Shown: positions 35,110-42,446 of the stretch, piece after piece
How the letters are laid out: the number at the start of each line of letters is the position of its first letter
How positions within the stretch are numbered: the first letter of the stretch is position 1
Assembly (NCBI RefSeq): GCF_029017505.1
Contig: NZ_JAQGEI010000028.1
Location: forward strand, 1 to 64,000
DNA from: Sedimenticola hydrogenitrophicus
Lineage (GTDB): Bacteria; Pseudomonadota; Gammaproteobacteria; Chromatiales; Chromatiaceae
Direction of reading: 5' to 3'
DNA: 64,000 nucleotides
The notes under the pieces: model-generated
What the model saw: only the letters and a program-made list of their open reading frames with translations
The model's database searches: none
Told to the model about the DNA's origin: nothing
Position numbers and translations under genes: made by a program

Positions 35110-35599
35110 TACATGCTCTCCCACCTTCATCACCTTCTTCTGGAGTCCGAAAATTCGATAAGAAAAAACAGGGGTGTCCTCTAGGAGTCCGACGGACTCC
35201 TCGACATCTCATTGTTCTATTGCTTACGCAAGACCGATCAACCCACACCGATCCCGGGAGCCTGTCAGGTTTCACCCTGAACGACTGCGAAAAATCCGTG
35301 TCGCGCTCACGAAGTATGGGACATTTTGACGCAATTGCCAGCAGGTGGACCAAGACAATCTGACCTTGTCGCGGGCTGTAGCCCCTCCTTTCCCTCCTCA
35401 CCCCGGCCAAACAGGCCCATTCCCTCTGACAAACCGCCCATTTTGTGGATTTTCTTCCAAGCGGTCAGCGGGAATGCAAAGCAATAATCAAACCACCCCC
35501 TGCAGACCCATTGGCACTGTTATTGCTCTTTGTGGTTAAAAGCGGTCAACCGCCAAACCCTCGATCGGCGCCGCGAAATTCGGCCAGGAGATCAGACGT
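35110..35599. other. Long intergenic region between the sigma-54 regulator and mobB
   Basis: No gene is seen. It contains a short inverted repeat GGAGTCC-GAC-GGACTCC at 35184-35200 within a CTAGGAGTC context shared with the palindrome at 46125-46154. A sigma-54 promoter lies at 35512-35527, with a symmetric GCGGT-CA-ACCGC (35542-35553) just after it. The 300 bp before the promoter could hold activator sites, but no repeated enhancer pattern is obvious. Confidence 0.5.
35512..35527 (+). promoter_or_regulatory. Sigma-54 (-24/-12) promoter upstream of mobB
   Basis: TGGCAC-TGTTA-TTGCT matches the TGGCAC-N5-TTGCW consensus at all fixed positions, with the required GG-N10-GC spacing. It lies 72 bp before the mobB start on the same strand and is opposite a divergently encoded NtrC-type activator. 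This is the best match to a named promoter class in the window. Confidence 0.72.
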
Positions 35600-36184
35600 A
35601 TGATTGAATTTCCGCTCCCGCTCATCGGTTTCAGCGCCTTCAGTGGCACCGGGAAAACCACCCTGCTGACCCGACTGCTGCCGCTGTTGAAACGCCAGGG
35701 GCTACGCATCGGTGCCATCAAGCACGCCCATCACCGGTTCGAGATCGACCACCGGGAGAAGGACAGCTACCGGCTACGCAAGGCGGGGGCGGAGCAGATG
35801 CTGGTGGCGTCGCGTAACCGCATCGCCCTGATCACCGAACTGCCGGAACGGCTGACCTATGAGCCAACCCTCGCCGAACTGCTCAAGGTCCTGGACCCCA
35901 CCACCCTGGATCTGGTCCTGGTGGAGGGGTTCAAAAAGGAGCGTTTTCCGAAGATCGAGCTGCACCGTCCCAGTCTCGGCAAACGGCTGCTCTACCCGGA
36001 CGACCCCGATATCATCGCCATCGCCACGGATGACCGCCTCGCCACCCCACCCTGCCACATCCCGGTGCTGAATCTCAATCAACCGGATGCGATCGTCGCC
36101 TTCCTGCTCAACCACTGCTTCCCCCAGGATCGCCAGCCGGCTCCCGTGATCCCGCTGCGGGAGCGGGAGCGGCGGCAGCTGTAG
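35600..36184 (+). CDS. mobB: MobB, molybdopterin-guanine dinucleotide biosynthesis adaptor
   Basis: This 194-residue P-loop GTP-binding protein has Walker A FSGTGKTT (about residues 15-22), the family motif GAIKHAHHRFEIDHREKDSYR (about 37-57, shown as GAIKHAHH and DxxxKDSYR), and VLVEGFKKE (about 111). MobB assists MobA in forming the MGD form of the molybdenum cofactor used by DMSO-reductase-family enzymes, including formate dehydrogenase. AGGAG precedes the ATG. A sigma-54 promoter lies just upstream. mobA is not in the window. Confidence 0.92.
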   Translation: MIEFPLPLIGFSAFSGTGKTTLLTRLLPLLKRQGLRIGAIKHAHHRFEIDHREKDSYRLRKAGAEQMLVASRNRIALITELPERLTYEPTLAELLKVLDPTTLDLVLVEGFKKERFPKIELHRPSLGKRLLYPDDPDIIAIATDDRLATPPCHIPVLNLNQPDAIVAFLLNHCFPQDRQPAPVIPLRERERRQL

Positions 36185-36253
36185 CGAAGGCTCCCACTTA
36201 TGAGCGGCCCGAATATGGTGTAGAGTGAGCGGCAAAAGCCATGCCCGGACACC

Positions 36254-36964
36254 ATGAAGAAACTGATTGCGATTGTTGAAGACGAACCCGCCATCCGGGA
36301 AAACTACGCCGACCTGCTGCGCCGCCACGGCTACGAGGTGAAGGGTTACGCCACACGCCAGGAGGCCAATGACGCCTTCCGCCAGCGCCTGCCCGACCTG
36401 GCGATCCTGGATATCGGCCTGAATGACGAGATGGAGGGGGGCTTTACCCTGTGTCGTGAGCTGCGCGCCCGCTCCACCACCCTGCCGATCATCTTTCTCA
36501 CCGCCCGGGACAGCGAGCTGGACACCGTCTCCGGCCTGCGCCTGGGCGCCGACGACTATCTCACCAAGGAGATCAGTCTGGCCCATCTGGCGGCGCGTAT
36601 CTCGGCCCTGTTCCGGCGCATGGAGGCGATGCAGCAGCCGGTCCGGGAGGAGAAGGTGCTATTGCGCGGCGAGCTGAGACTGGATCTGGACCGGTTGCAG
36701 GTGAGCTGGCGGGGCACCCCCATCGAGCTGACCCTGACCGAGTTCTGGTTCGTGCATGCGCTCGGCCAGCGCCCCGGCCACGTGCGCAGCCGGGATCAGC
36801 TGATGGATGCCGCCAACATCCTGGTGGACGCCACCAGCATCAGCACCCACATCAAACGCATCCGGCGCAAGTTCGAGGAGTGTGACCGCCACTTCGACGC
36901 CATCGAGACCGTCTACGGCATCGGCTATCGCTGGAACAGCGCCACGTCGCCCGCACCGGAATGA
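36254..36964 (+). CDS. pdsR: PdsR, response regulator of the dedicated sortase system
   Basis: This 236-residue OmpR-family regulator has a receiver domain with phospho-acceptor in LAILDIGLND (about 54) and an unusual ADDYLTKEISLAHL segment (about 99), and a C-terminal winged helix (about 140-232). The sequence fits PdsR of the proteobacterial dedicated sortase system. It overlaps pdsS by 4 bp (ATGA). In most genomes pdsR and pdsS adjoin the sortase genes; here they are about 7 kb away, separated by a regulator, a two-component pair and mobB. Confidence 0.88.
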   Translation: MKKLIAIVEDEPAIRENYADLLRRHGYEVKGYATRQEANDAFRQRLPDLAILDIGLNDEMEGGFTLCRELRARSTTLPIIFLTARDSELDTVSGLRLGADDYLTKEISLAHLAARISALFRRMEAMQQPVREEKVLLRGELRLDLDRLQVSWRGTPIELTLTEFWFVHALGQRPGHVRSRDQLMDAANILVDATSISTHIKRIRRKFEECDRHFDAIETVYGIGYRWNSATSPAPE

Positions 36965-39081
36965 CCCCCAGGCGCGGTTTCTTCCAGAGCATCCGCTTCA
37001 AGCTGCTGCTGGTCTCTCTCTCCCTGCTGGCCATTCCCTGGGCCGGGTATCGCTATATCCAGGAGACCGAGCGGTTTCTGCGCCAGACCCAGGAGACCAT
37101 GCTGCTGGGCACGGCCCAGGCGGTGGCCGCCATCCTCCACAACAGTCCCGCCATTATCAACTCCACCCGGGATGGCGAACAGGCCGACGCGGGCATCCCC
37201 CTGCAGTATGTCAACCGGTTGGAGCAGCCGATCCAGCTGGATGGCTACACCGAGGATTGGCTGCCCTACCTGGGCAACCTGCAGCGTTATCCTGCCGAGG
37301 GGGAGTGGCTGTTCGAAAGCATCCTGGGCGAGGACGCCGGTCACCTCTATCTGTTGCTCCGGGTGAATGACCAGCAGGTGCTGCACCACCCGCCGGGCAG
37401 CGTCCGGCTGGACCAGGGCGATTATGTCGACATCACCCTGGGCGCCGCGGACGGCGTGGTCAGCCGTTACCGTATGGCCTCGACCGCCCCCGGCTGGGTC
37501 ACCGCCCGCCGACTGCCGGCCCCCTCCGGTAGCAGCGCCGAACCGATCGGGCGTGAGGACCGGATCCAGGGCGAGTGGCAGACCTCGGAGCGCGGCTACA
37601 CCCTGGAAATGCGCATTCCCCGCTACCTGCTGGGGGAGCGCATCGCCATCACCGTGGCGGACCTGGACGATCCGGCCCAACCGCTGGCGCGTCGCCTGGT
37701 CAGCTCCACCGGCGACGGCCAGCCCACCCGACTGGGCCGCCTGGTGCGGCCGGACCCGGAGATCGGTCGCCTGATCGGCGGCCTGGAACACGAGAATGCC
37801 CGTATCTGGGTGGTCAACAACCAGCGTCTGGTGTTGGCCCGGCGCGGGCGCCTGCAGCCTCCGGAGGCGGTGACCGAGTCCGATGAAGCGGTGCGGCTCT
37901 CCCCCCTGCAGCCGTTGATGCGCCTGGTCCTGGACCAGCCCAGCGAGCACTTCCAGGATGACTTCACCCGCAGCGCCCGCCTGGAGGGCGGTGAGATCGA
38001 CGCCGCCCTGGCCGGCCAACCACGGTCGCGACGCAGGAACACGCCGGATGGGCGCGCGGTCATCCTCTCCGCCGCCTGGCCGATCCAGTCATCCGCCGGA
38101 GTGGCCGGGGCCGTGCTGGTGGAACAGACCACCAACCGGATACTGAGCCTGCAGAACCGGGCACTGGAGCAGATCACCGGTACCACCCTGCTGCTGTTTC
38201 TGTTCGTCGGGCTCGCCATTCTCGGTTTTGCCACTCTGCTGACCACCCGTATCCGCCGGCTCAGCCAGCGCATTGAAACGGCGGTTACCAGCGACGGCAG
38301 GATTCAGGGCACGCTGTCAGCGGATCAATCGGCCGATGAAATCGGTGATCTGAGCCGCAGTTTCTCGGGTGTGCTGAATCGACTCGCGGAGTACAACCGT
38401 TACCTGGAGGCGATGGCCTCGCGGCTCGCCCATGAGTTCCGAACCCCGCTGACCATCGTCCGCTCTTCCCTGGAAAACCTCCAGAGCGACCCGGCGGAGG
38501 GCGACCGGCAACGCTATCTGCTGCGCGCCCAGGAGGGGATTGAGCGGCTCGGGCTGATCCTGCACCGCATGCGTGAAGCGACCCGGCTGGAACAGCAGCT
38601 GCTGCAGACGGAACTGGCGCCGTTCGATCTCGGGGCCCTGCTGGAGATGGCCCTGGAGGGGTATCGAAGCGCCTTTCCGGATGTCACTTTCGAACTCGAC
38701 CGCTGCCAAGCGCCGGTAATCATCCGCGGCGCCCCCGATCTGATCAGCCAGGCGCTGGATAAATTGATCAGCAATGCGGTCGATTTCCATCAACCCGGCA
38801 GCGCCATCCGGCTGATATTGAAAAAAACAGAGCGGCGCCTGGTGCGGCTGAGCGTCCGCAACATCGGCCCGCCCCTCCCCGAGGGGATGGAGCGGGAGCT
38901 GTTTGCCTCCATGGTTTCCATACGTAAAAACGGCGCCAGCGAACCCCACATGGGCCTGGGACTCTATCTGGTACGGCTGATCAGTGAGTTTCACGGCGGG
39001 CATGCCGAGGCACGTACCCTCGACTCGCACTCCGCCGTGGAATTCAGCCTGCTGCTGCCGTCAAACCCGACAGACTCCTAA
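36961..39081 (+). CDS. pdsS: PdsS, histidine kinase of the dedicated sortase system
   Basis: This 706-residue sensor has TM1 (about 10-30), a long extracytoplasmic domain, TM2 (about 402-425), HAMP, HisKA with RLAHEFRTPLTIV (about 488) and HATPase_c (about 590-700; GLGLYLVRL near 663). It matches the PdsS family. The periplasmic segment at about residues 85-265 reads like a CBM9/DOMON-like beta sandwich: QLDGYTEDWLPY, LYLLLRVNDQQVL, GDYVDITLG, YTLEMRIPRYLLGE and ITVADLDDP occur in the usual order. That fold assignment is inference. The gene converges on yadH with a 4-bp overlap of stops. Confidence 0.88.
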   Translation: MTPRRGFFQSIRFKLLLVSLSLLAIPWAGYRYIQETERFLRQTQETMLLGTAQAVAAILHNSPAIINSTRDGEQADAGIPLQYVNRLEQPIQLDGYTEDWLPYLGNLQRYPAEGEWLFESILGEDAGHLYLLLRVNDQQVLHHPPGSVRLDQGDYVDITLGAADGVVSRYRMASTAPGWVTARRLPAPSGSSAEPIGREDRIQGEWQTSERGYTLEMRIPRYLLGERIAITVADLDDPAQPLARRLVSSTGDGQPTRLGRLVRPDPEIGRLIGGLEHENARIWVVNNQRLVLARRGRLQPPEAVTESDEAVRLSPLQPLMRLVLDQPSEHFQDDFTRSARLEGGEIDAALAGQPRSRRRNTPDGRAVILSAAWPIQSSAGVAGAVLVEQTTNRILSLQNRALEQITGTTLLLFLFVGLAILGFATLLTTRIRRLSQRIETAVTSDGRIQGTLSADQSADEIGDLSRSFSGVLNRLAEYNRYLEAMASRLAHEFRTPLTIVRSSLENLQSDPAEGDRQRYLLRAQEGIERLGLILHRMREATRLEQQLLQTELAPFDLGALLEMALEGYRSAFPDVTFELDRCQAPVIIRGAPDLISQALDKLISNAVDFHQPGSAIRLILKKTERRLVRLSVRNIGPPLPEGMERELFASMVSIRKNGASEPHMGLGLYLVRLISEFHGGHAEARTLDSHSAVEFSLLLPSNPTDS

Positions 39082-39854
39082 CTCTTGATGCCGATACCCC
39101 GGTTGAGCAGATAGAGGCTGAAGCCGGTGAGCGCAATGATAAACAGGATGACTATCCCGAGGGCCACACCCATGTGGATATCCGACACCCCGAGCAGGCC
39201 GTAGCGGAAGGCGTTGACCATATAGAGTATGGGATTGGCCAGGGAGATCTGCTGCCAGATCTGGGGCAGCATGTTGATGGAGTAGAACACGCCGCCCAGA
39301 TAGGTCAGCGGGGTGAGCACGAAGGTGGGAATGATGGAGATGTCGTCGAAGCTGTTGGCATACACCGCGTTGATGAAGCCGGCCAGGGAGAACAGGATCG
39401 CGGTGAGGGTGAACACCGTCAGGGTCCAGCCGTAGCTCTGCACCTGGATATCGGTGAAGAACAGCGACACGGCAGTGACGGCAATCCCCACCATCACCCC
39501 CCGGGCCACGCCACCGGCCACGTAACCGCCGAGGATCACCCAGTTGGGCACCGGCGAGATGATCAGCTCCTCCACATGGCGCTGGAACTTGCTGCTGAAG
39601 AAGGAGGAGACCACATTGGAGTAGGAGTTGGTGATCACCGCCATCAGGATCAGCCCAGGCACGATGAAATCGATATAACGGAAACCGTCCATCTCGCCGA
39701 TGCGCGAGCCGATCAGGTTGCCGAAGATGATGTAATAGAGCACCGTGGTGATCACCGGCGGCAGGATGGTCTGCAGCCAGATCCGGGTAAAACGCAGCAA
39801 CTCCTTGGTAAAGATGGTCCGAAAGGCGGTCCAGTAGCGGCTGTAACGGGTCAT
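39078..39854 (-). CDS. yadH: YadH-like ABC transporter permease
   Basis: This 258-residue ABC-2-type permease has six predicted helices and shows close similarity to E. coli YadH in length and in segments such as FIVPGLILMAVITNSYSNV (about 47-65) and LTPLTYLGGVFYSI (about 180). Its start overlaps the stop of the ATPase gene (ATGA). YadGH is a widely conserved exporter whose substrate is not firmly known. Confidence 0.9.
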   Translation of the reverse strand: MTRYSRYWTAFRTIFTKELLRFTRIWLQTILPPVITTVLYYIIFGNLIGSRIGEMDGFRYIDFIVPGLILMAVITNSYSNVVSSFFSSKFQRHVEELIISPVPNWVILGGYVAGGVARGVMVGIAVTAVSLFFTDIQVQSYGWTLTVFTLTAILFSLAGFINAVYANSFDDISIIPTFVLTPLTYLGGVFYSINMLPQIWQQISLANPILYMVNAFRYGLLGVSDIHMGVALGIVILFIIALTGFSLYLLNRGIGIKS

Positions 39855-40780
39855 TGGGGCGCCCCGTTGCGCGCGCTCTCCACCATGTTCATGAACAGCT
39901 GTTCCAGGCGGTTCTGCTTGTTGCGCAGCGAGGTGACCCCGAGCCCCTGGGAGGAGAGCTGTTCAAACAGCTGATTGATGCTCTGGCCACTGCTCACCGC
40001 CACCTCGACCCGCTGCTCATCCAGCCGTTTCAGTTCAAACCCCTGCAGCCGCGGCAGTTCCGTGATGCGGTCGCGCAGGTTCAGCACGAAGGTCTCGGTG
40101 TGCAGCTGATGCAGCAGTTGGTCCATGCGCGAGTGCTCCACGATACGCCCCTGATTGATAATGGCGATATTGCGACAGAGGCTCTCCGCCTCCTCCAGAT
40201 AATGGGTGGTGAGGATAATGGTGGTCCCCTGGCGGTTCAGCTCGCTCATGAACTCCCACATGGAGCGGCGGATCTCGATATCCACCCCGGCGGTCGGCTC
40301 ATCCAGGATCAGCAGTTTCGGCCGGTGCACCAGGGCCCGGGCGATCATCAGCCGGCGCTTCATGCCGCCCGACAGGGTGCGCGACATCTGCAGGCGCTTG
40401 TCCCACAGGTCCAGCTGCCGCAGGCTCTCCTCGGCGCGCTGCCACGCCTCCTTGCGGGGGATGCCGTAGAAGCCGGCCTGATTGACCACGATCTCGCCGA
40501 TCGGCTCCCACATATTGAAGTTGAACTCCTGCGGTACCAGACCGATACAGGACTTGACCCCTTCGGGATCACGGTCCAGATCGTGGCCGAACACCTCCAC
40601 CCGACCGGAGCTCTTGTTGACCAGGGAACTGATGATGCCGATGGCGGTGGACTTGCCGGCCCCGTTCGGTCCCAGCAGGGCGAAGAAGTCACCCTCCGCG
40701 ACGCTGACGTCTATCCCCTTCAGTGCTTCAAAGCCGTTTTTGTAGACCTTGCGCAGGTCGCGGATGTCGAGCGCGTTCAT
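39851..40780 (-). CDS. yadG: YadG-like ABC transporter ATPase
   Basis: This 309-residue ATPase has Walker A GPNGAGKST (about 38), the Q-loop LVPQEFNFN (about 82), the signature LSGGMKRRL (about 134), Walker B LLILDEPTAGVD (about 154) and the switch histidine in LTTHYLEEAE (about 187). Length and motifs are like E. coli YadG (308 residues). The ATG at 40780 gives the family N-terminus; an open extension of 56 residues upstream is unlikely. It is co-translated with the permease. Confidence 0.93.
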   Translation of the reverse strand: MNALDIRDLRKVYKNGFEALKGIDVSVAEGDFFALLGPNGAGKSTAIGIISSLVNKSSGRVEVFGHDLDRDPEGVKSCIGLVPQEFNFNMWEPIGEIVVNQAGFYGIPRKEAWQRAEESLRQLDLWDKRLQMSRTLSGGMKRRLMIARALVHRPKLLILDEPTAGVDIEIRRSMWEFMSELNRQGTTIILTTHYLEEAESLCRNIAIINQGRIVEHSRMDQLLHQLHTETFVLNLRDRITELPRLQGFELKRLDEQRVEVAVSSGQSINQLFEQLSSQGLGVTSLRNKQNRLEQLFMNMVESARNGAPQ

Positions 40781-41118
40781 GCGGCACATCCCTGAGCCGC
40801 ACCCTGGAGGGCGGCCTGCGGCCGTGAAAATTGTCTCTCCTGCCAATTTTTCATGGGTTGCCTGTAAATCCGGGTAGTCGATCGGGGTAGCAGACGCACA
40901 ATAGTGGAAACGGCACCACCGGATCAACTGCCCGGATAGATACCGCACCCACGGTCAAAGCCATGGCCCCAATATGGAGTCGTTGCCGATGAAATCAACC
41001 GCGGCGCCGGTGTGAAACCCCGTCGATGCCAGGGGGACACCTCGGACAAAACCGATATAATGGCGCCAAAGCAACCGGGGCCACCCCCGGCCAACAACAA
41101 GATCCCCGAGGTATAGCG
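40781..41118. other. Divergent intergenic region, yadG and SQR-like gene
   Basis: No gene seen. A good -10 hexamer TATAAT lies at 41056-41061 on the plus strand, 57 bp before the SQR-like ATG, but a matching -35 is not evident. Small imperfect palindromes occur (for example GGGCGGCCTGCGGCC near 40810). Nothing else stands out. Confidence 0.4.
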
Positions 41119-42246
41119 ATGAACAGAATCACCCTCGTCGGGGCCGGCTTCGCCGCCCTGACCGCCGTGCAGAAACTGCGCGCCGCCGATCCGGCCGCCG
41201 AGATCACCCTGGTGGCACCGGCCCCCGAGTTCACCTATCTGCCCGGCACCATCTGGATCTCTTCCGGGCTGCGCCGGCCCGAGGATCTGCGCATCGACCT
41301 GGGCAACTTCTTCCGGCGCATGCGGGTGAATTTCCACCAGGGCTCGGCCAGCGGGCTTGAAGCCGGGGGCCGCACCCTGTTGACCGACCGCGGCGGGATC
41401 GAAAACGACGGTCTGATCATCTGCTCCGGCGGACGCTTCATCAAAAAGCTGCCCGGCATCGAACACGCCATCACCCCCTGCGAAGGGATCCCGGCGGCCA
41501 TCGAGATCCGCGACCGGTTGCGGGCGTTGCAGGGCGGCACCATCGCGGTCGGCTTCGCCGGCAACCCGAAGGAACCCTCGGCCATGCGCGGCGGACCCAT
41601 GTTCGAATTCCTCTTCGGTATCGACCGGCAACTGCGCCGCGAGGGCCGCCGGGAGCGGTTTAAGCTGGTCTTCTTCAGCCCGGCGGCGCAGCCCGGCCAA
41701 CGCCTCGGGCCCAAGGCGGTGCGCGGCCTGCTGCGGGAGATGAAGCGACGCGGCATCGACACCCACCTGGGCCACAAGATGAAACAGTTCACCGACCGCC
41801 AGGTGATCACCGAGGGGGGAGAATTCGACGCCGACCTGATCCTGTTCATGCCCGGCATGACCGGCAACCAGTGGTTTGACAACACCGACCTGCCGCGCTC
41901 CGATGGCGGCCTGATCCAGGCGGATGCCCAGTGCCGGGTGCTCGGCATGGAGCGGGTCTACGTGGCCGGCGATTCCGGCAGCTACCCCGGCCCCGAGTGG
42001 ATGCCGAAACAGGCGCACATGGCCGACCTGCAGGCGGAGGCCGCCGCGGCCAATCTGCTGACTGAGCTCAAGGGAGGCCAACCGGTGCGGACCTTCAAGG
42101 TGGAGCTGTTCTGCATCGTCGACAGCCAGACCAGCGGCAGCCTGGTGGCGCGCACCCCGAATTTCAATATTGCCCTGCCGCAGCTGCGGGTGTTTCACTG
42201 GCTGAAACGATTGTTCGAGTGGTGGTACCTGCGCCAGTACCGTTAG
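41119..42246 (+). CDS. Sulfide:quinone reductase-like FAD oxidoreductase
   Basis: This 375-residue flavoprotein of the pyridine nucleotide-disulfide oxidoreductase fold has an N-terminal FAD motif ITLVGAGFAALTAVQKLR (about 4-21), an ICSGG segment (about 98), and VYVAGDSG (about 282), the C-terminal FAD contact; the C-terminus WWYLRQYR is aromatic and basic, suggesting membrane association. It resembles SQR and FCSD flavin subunits. Cysteines are C98 (ICSGG), C117 (TPCEG), C276 (QCRV) and C331 (FCIVD); whether they match the SQR redox cysteines needs an alignment. The ATG is set by GAGGT. It stands alone after a divergent promoter region. Confidence 0.72.
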   Translation: MNRITLVGAGFAALTAVQKLRAADPAAEITLVAPAPEFTYLPGTIWISSGLRRPEDLRIDLGNFFRRMRVNFHQGSASGLEAGGRTLLTDRGGIENDGLIICSGGRFIKKLPGIEHAITPCEGIPAAIEIRDRLRALQGGTIAVGFAGNPKEPSAMRGGPMFEFLFGIDRQLRREGRRERFKLVFFSPAAQPGQRLGPKAVRGLLREMKRRGIDTHLGHKMKQFTDRQVITEGGEFDADLILFMPGMTGNQWFDNTDLPRSDGGLIQADAQCRVLGMERVYVAGDSGSYPGPEWMPKQAHMADLQAEAAAANLLTELKGGQPVRTFKVELFCIVDSQTSGSLVARTPNFNIALPQLRVFHWLKRLFEWWYLRQYR

Positions 42247-42272
42247 ACGTCGCGCGTCGCTCGCTTACGGGC

Positions 42273-42364
42273 GTAGGGTGCCGGTGAGCCTGCGAACCGC
42301 ACCAATCAGCGTTGGCTGCGGCAGATCCACCTTGATGCGGTTCGTTGCACTCACCGCATCCTAC
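42273..42364. repeat. Palindromic repeat (GTAGGGTGCCGGTGAG family)
   Basis: The arms read GTAGGGTGCCGGTGAG...GCGAACCGCA and TGATGCGGTTCG...CTCACCGCATCCTAC. It lies downstream of both the SQR-like gene and ptsP, where it could form a bidirectional hairpin. Relatives are at 9131-9208 and 58609-58689. Confidence 0.75.
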
Positions 42365-42446
42365 GACTTCCGTTGCCAGGGTTAGACTCGGTGACCGCGG
42401 GGCGGGAAACCCATCGCGACGGGGGCGCCGCCTCCCGGTTCGGGCG

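Noticed and set aside
40781-40948. Extended N-terminus of the YadG-like ATPase
   Set aside because: The extra 56 residues have no counterpart in the YadG family, and the ATG at 40780 gives the normal N-terminus.
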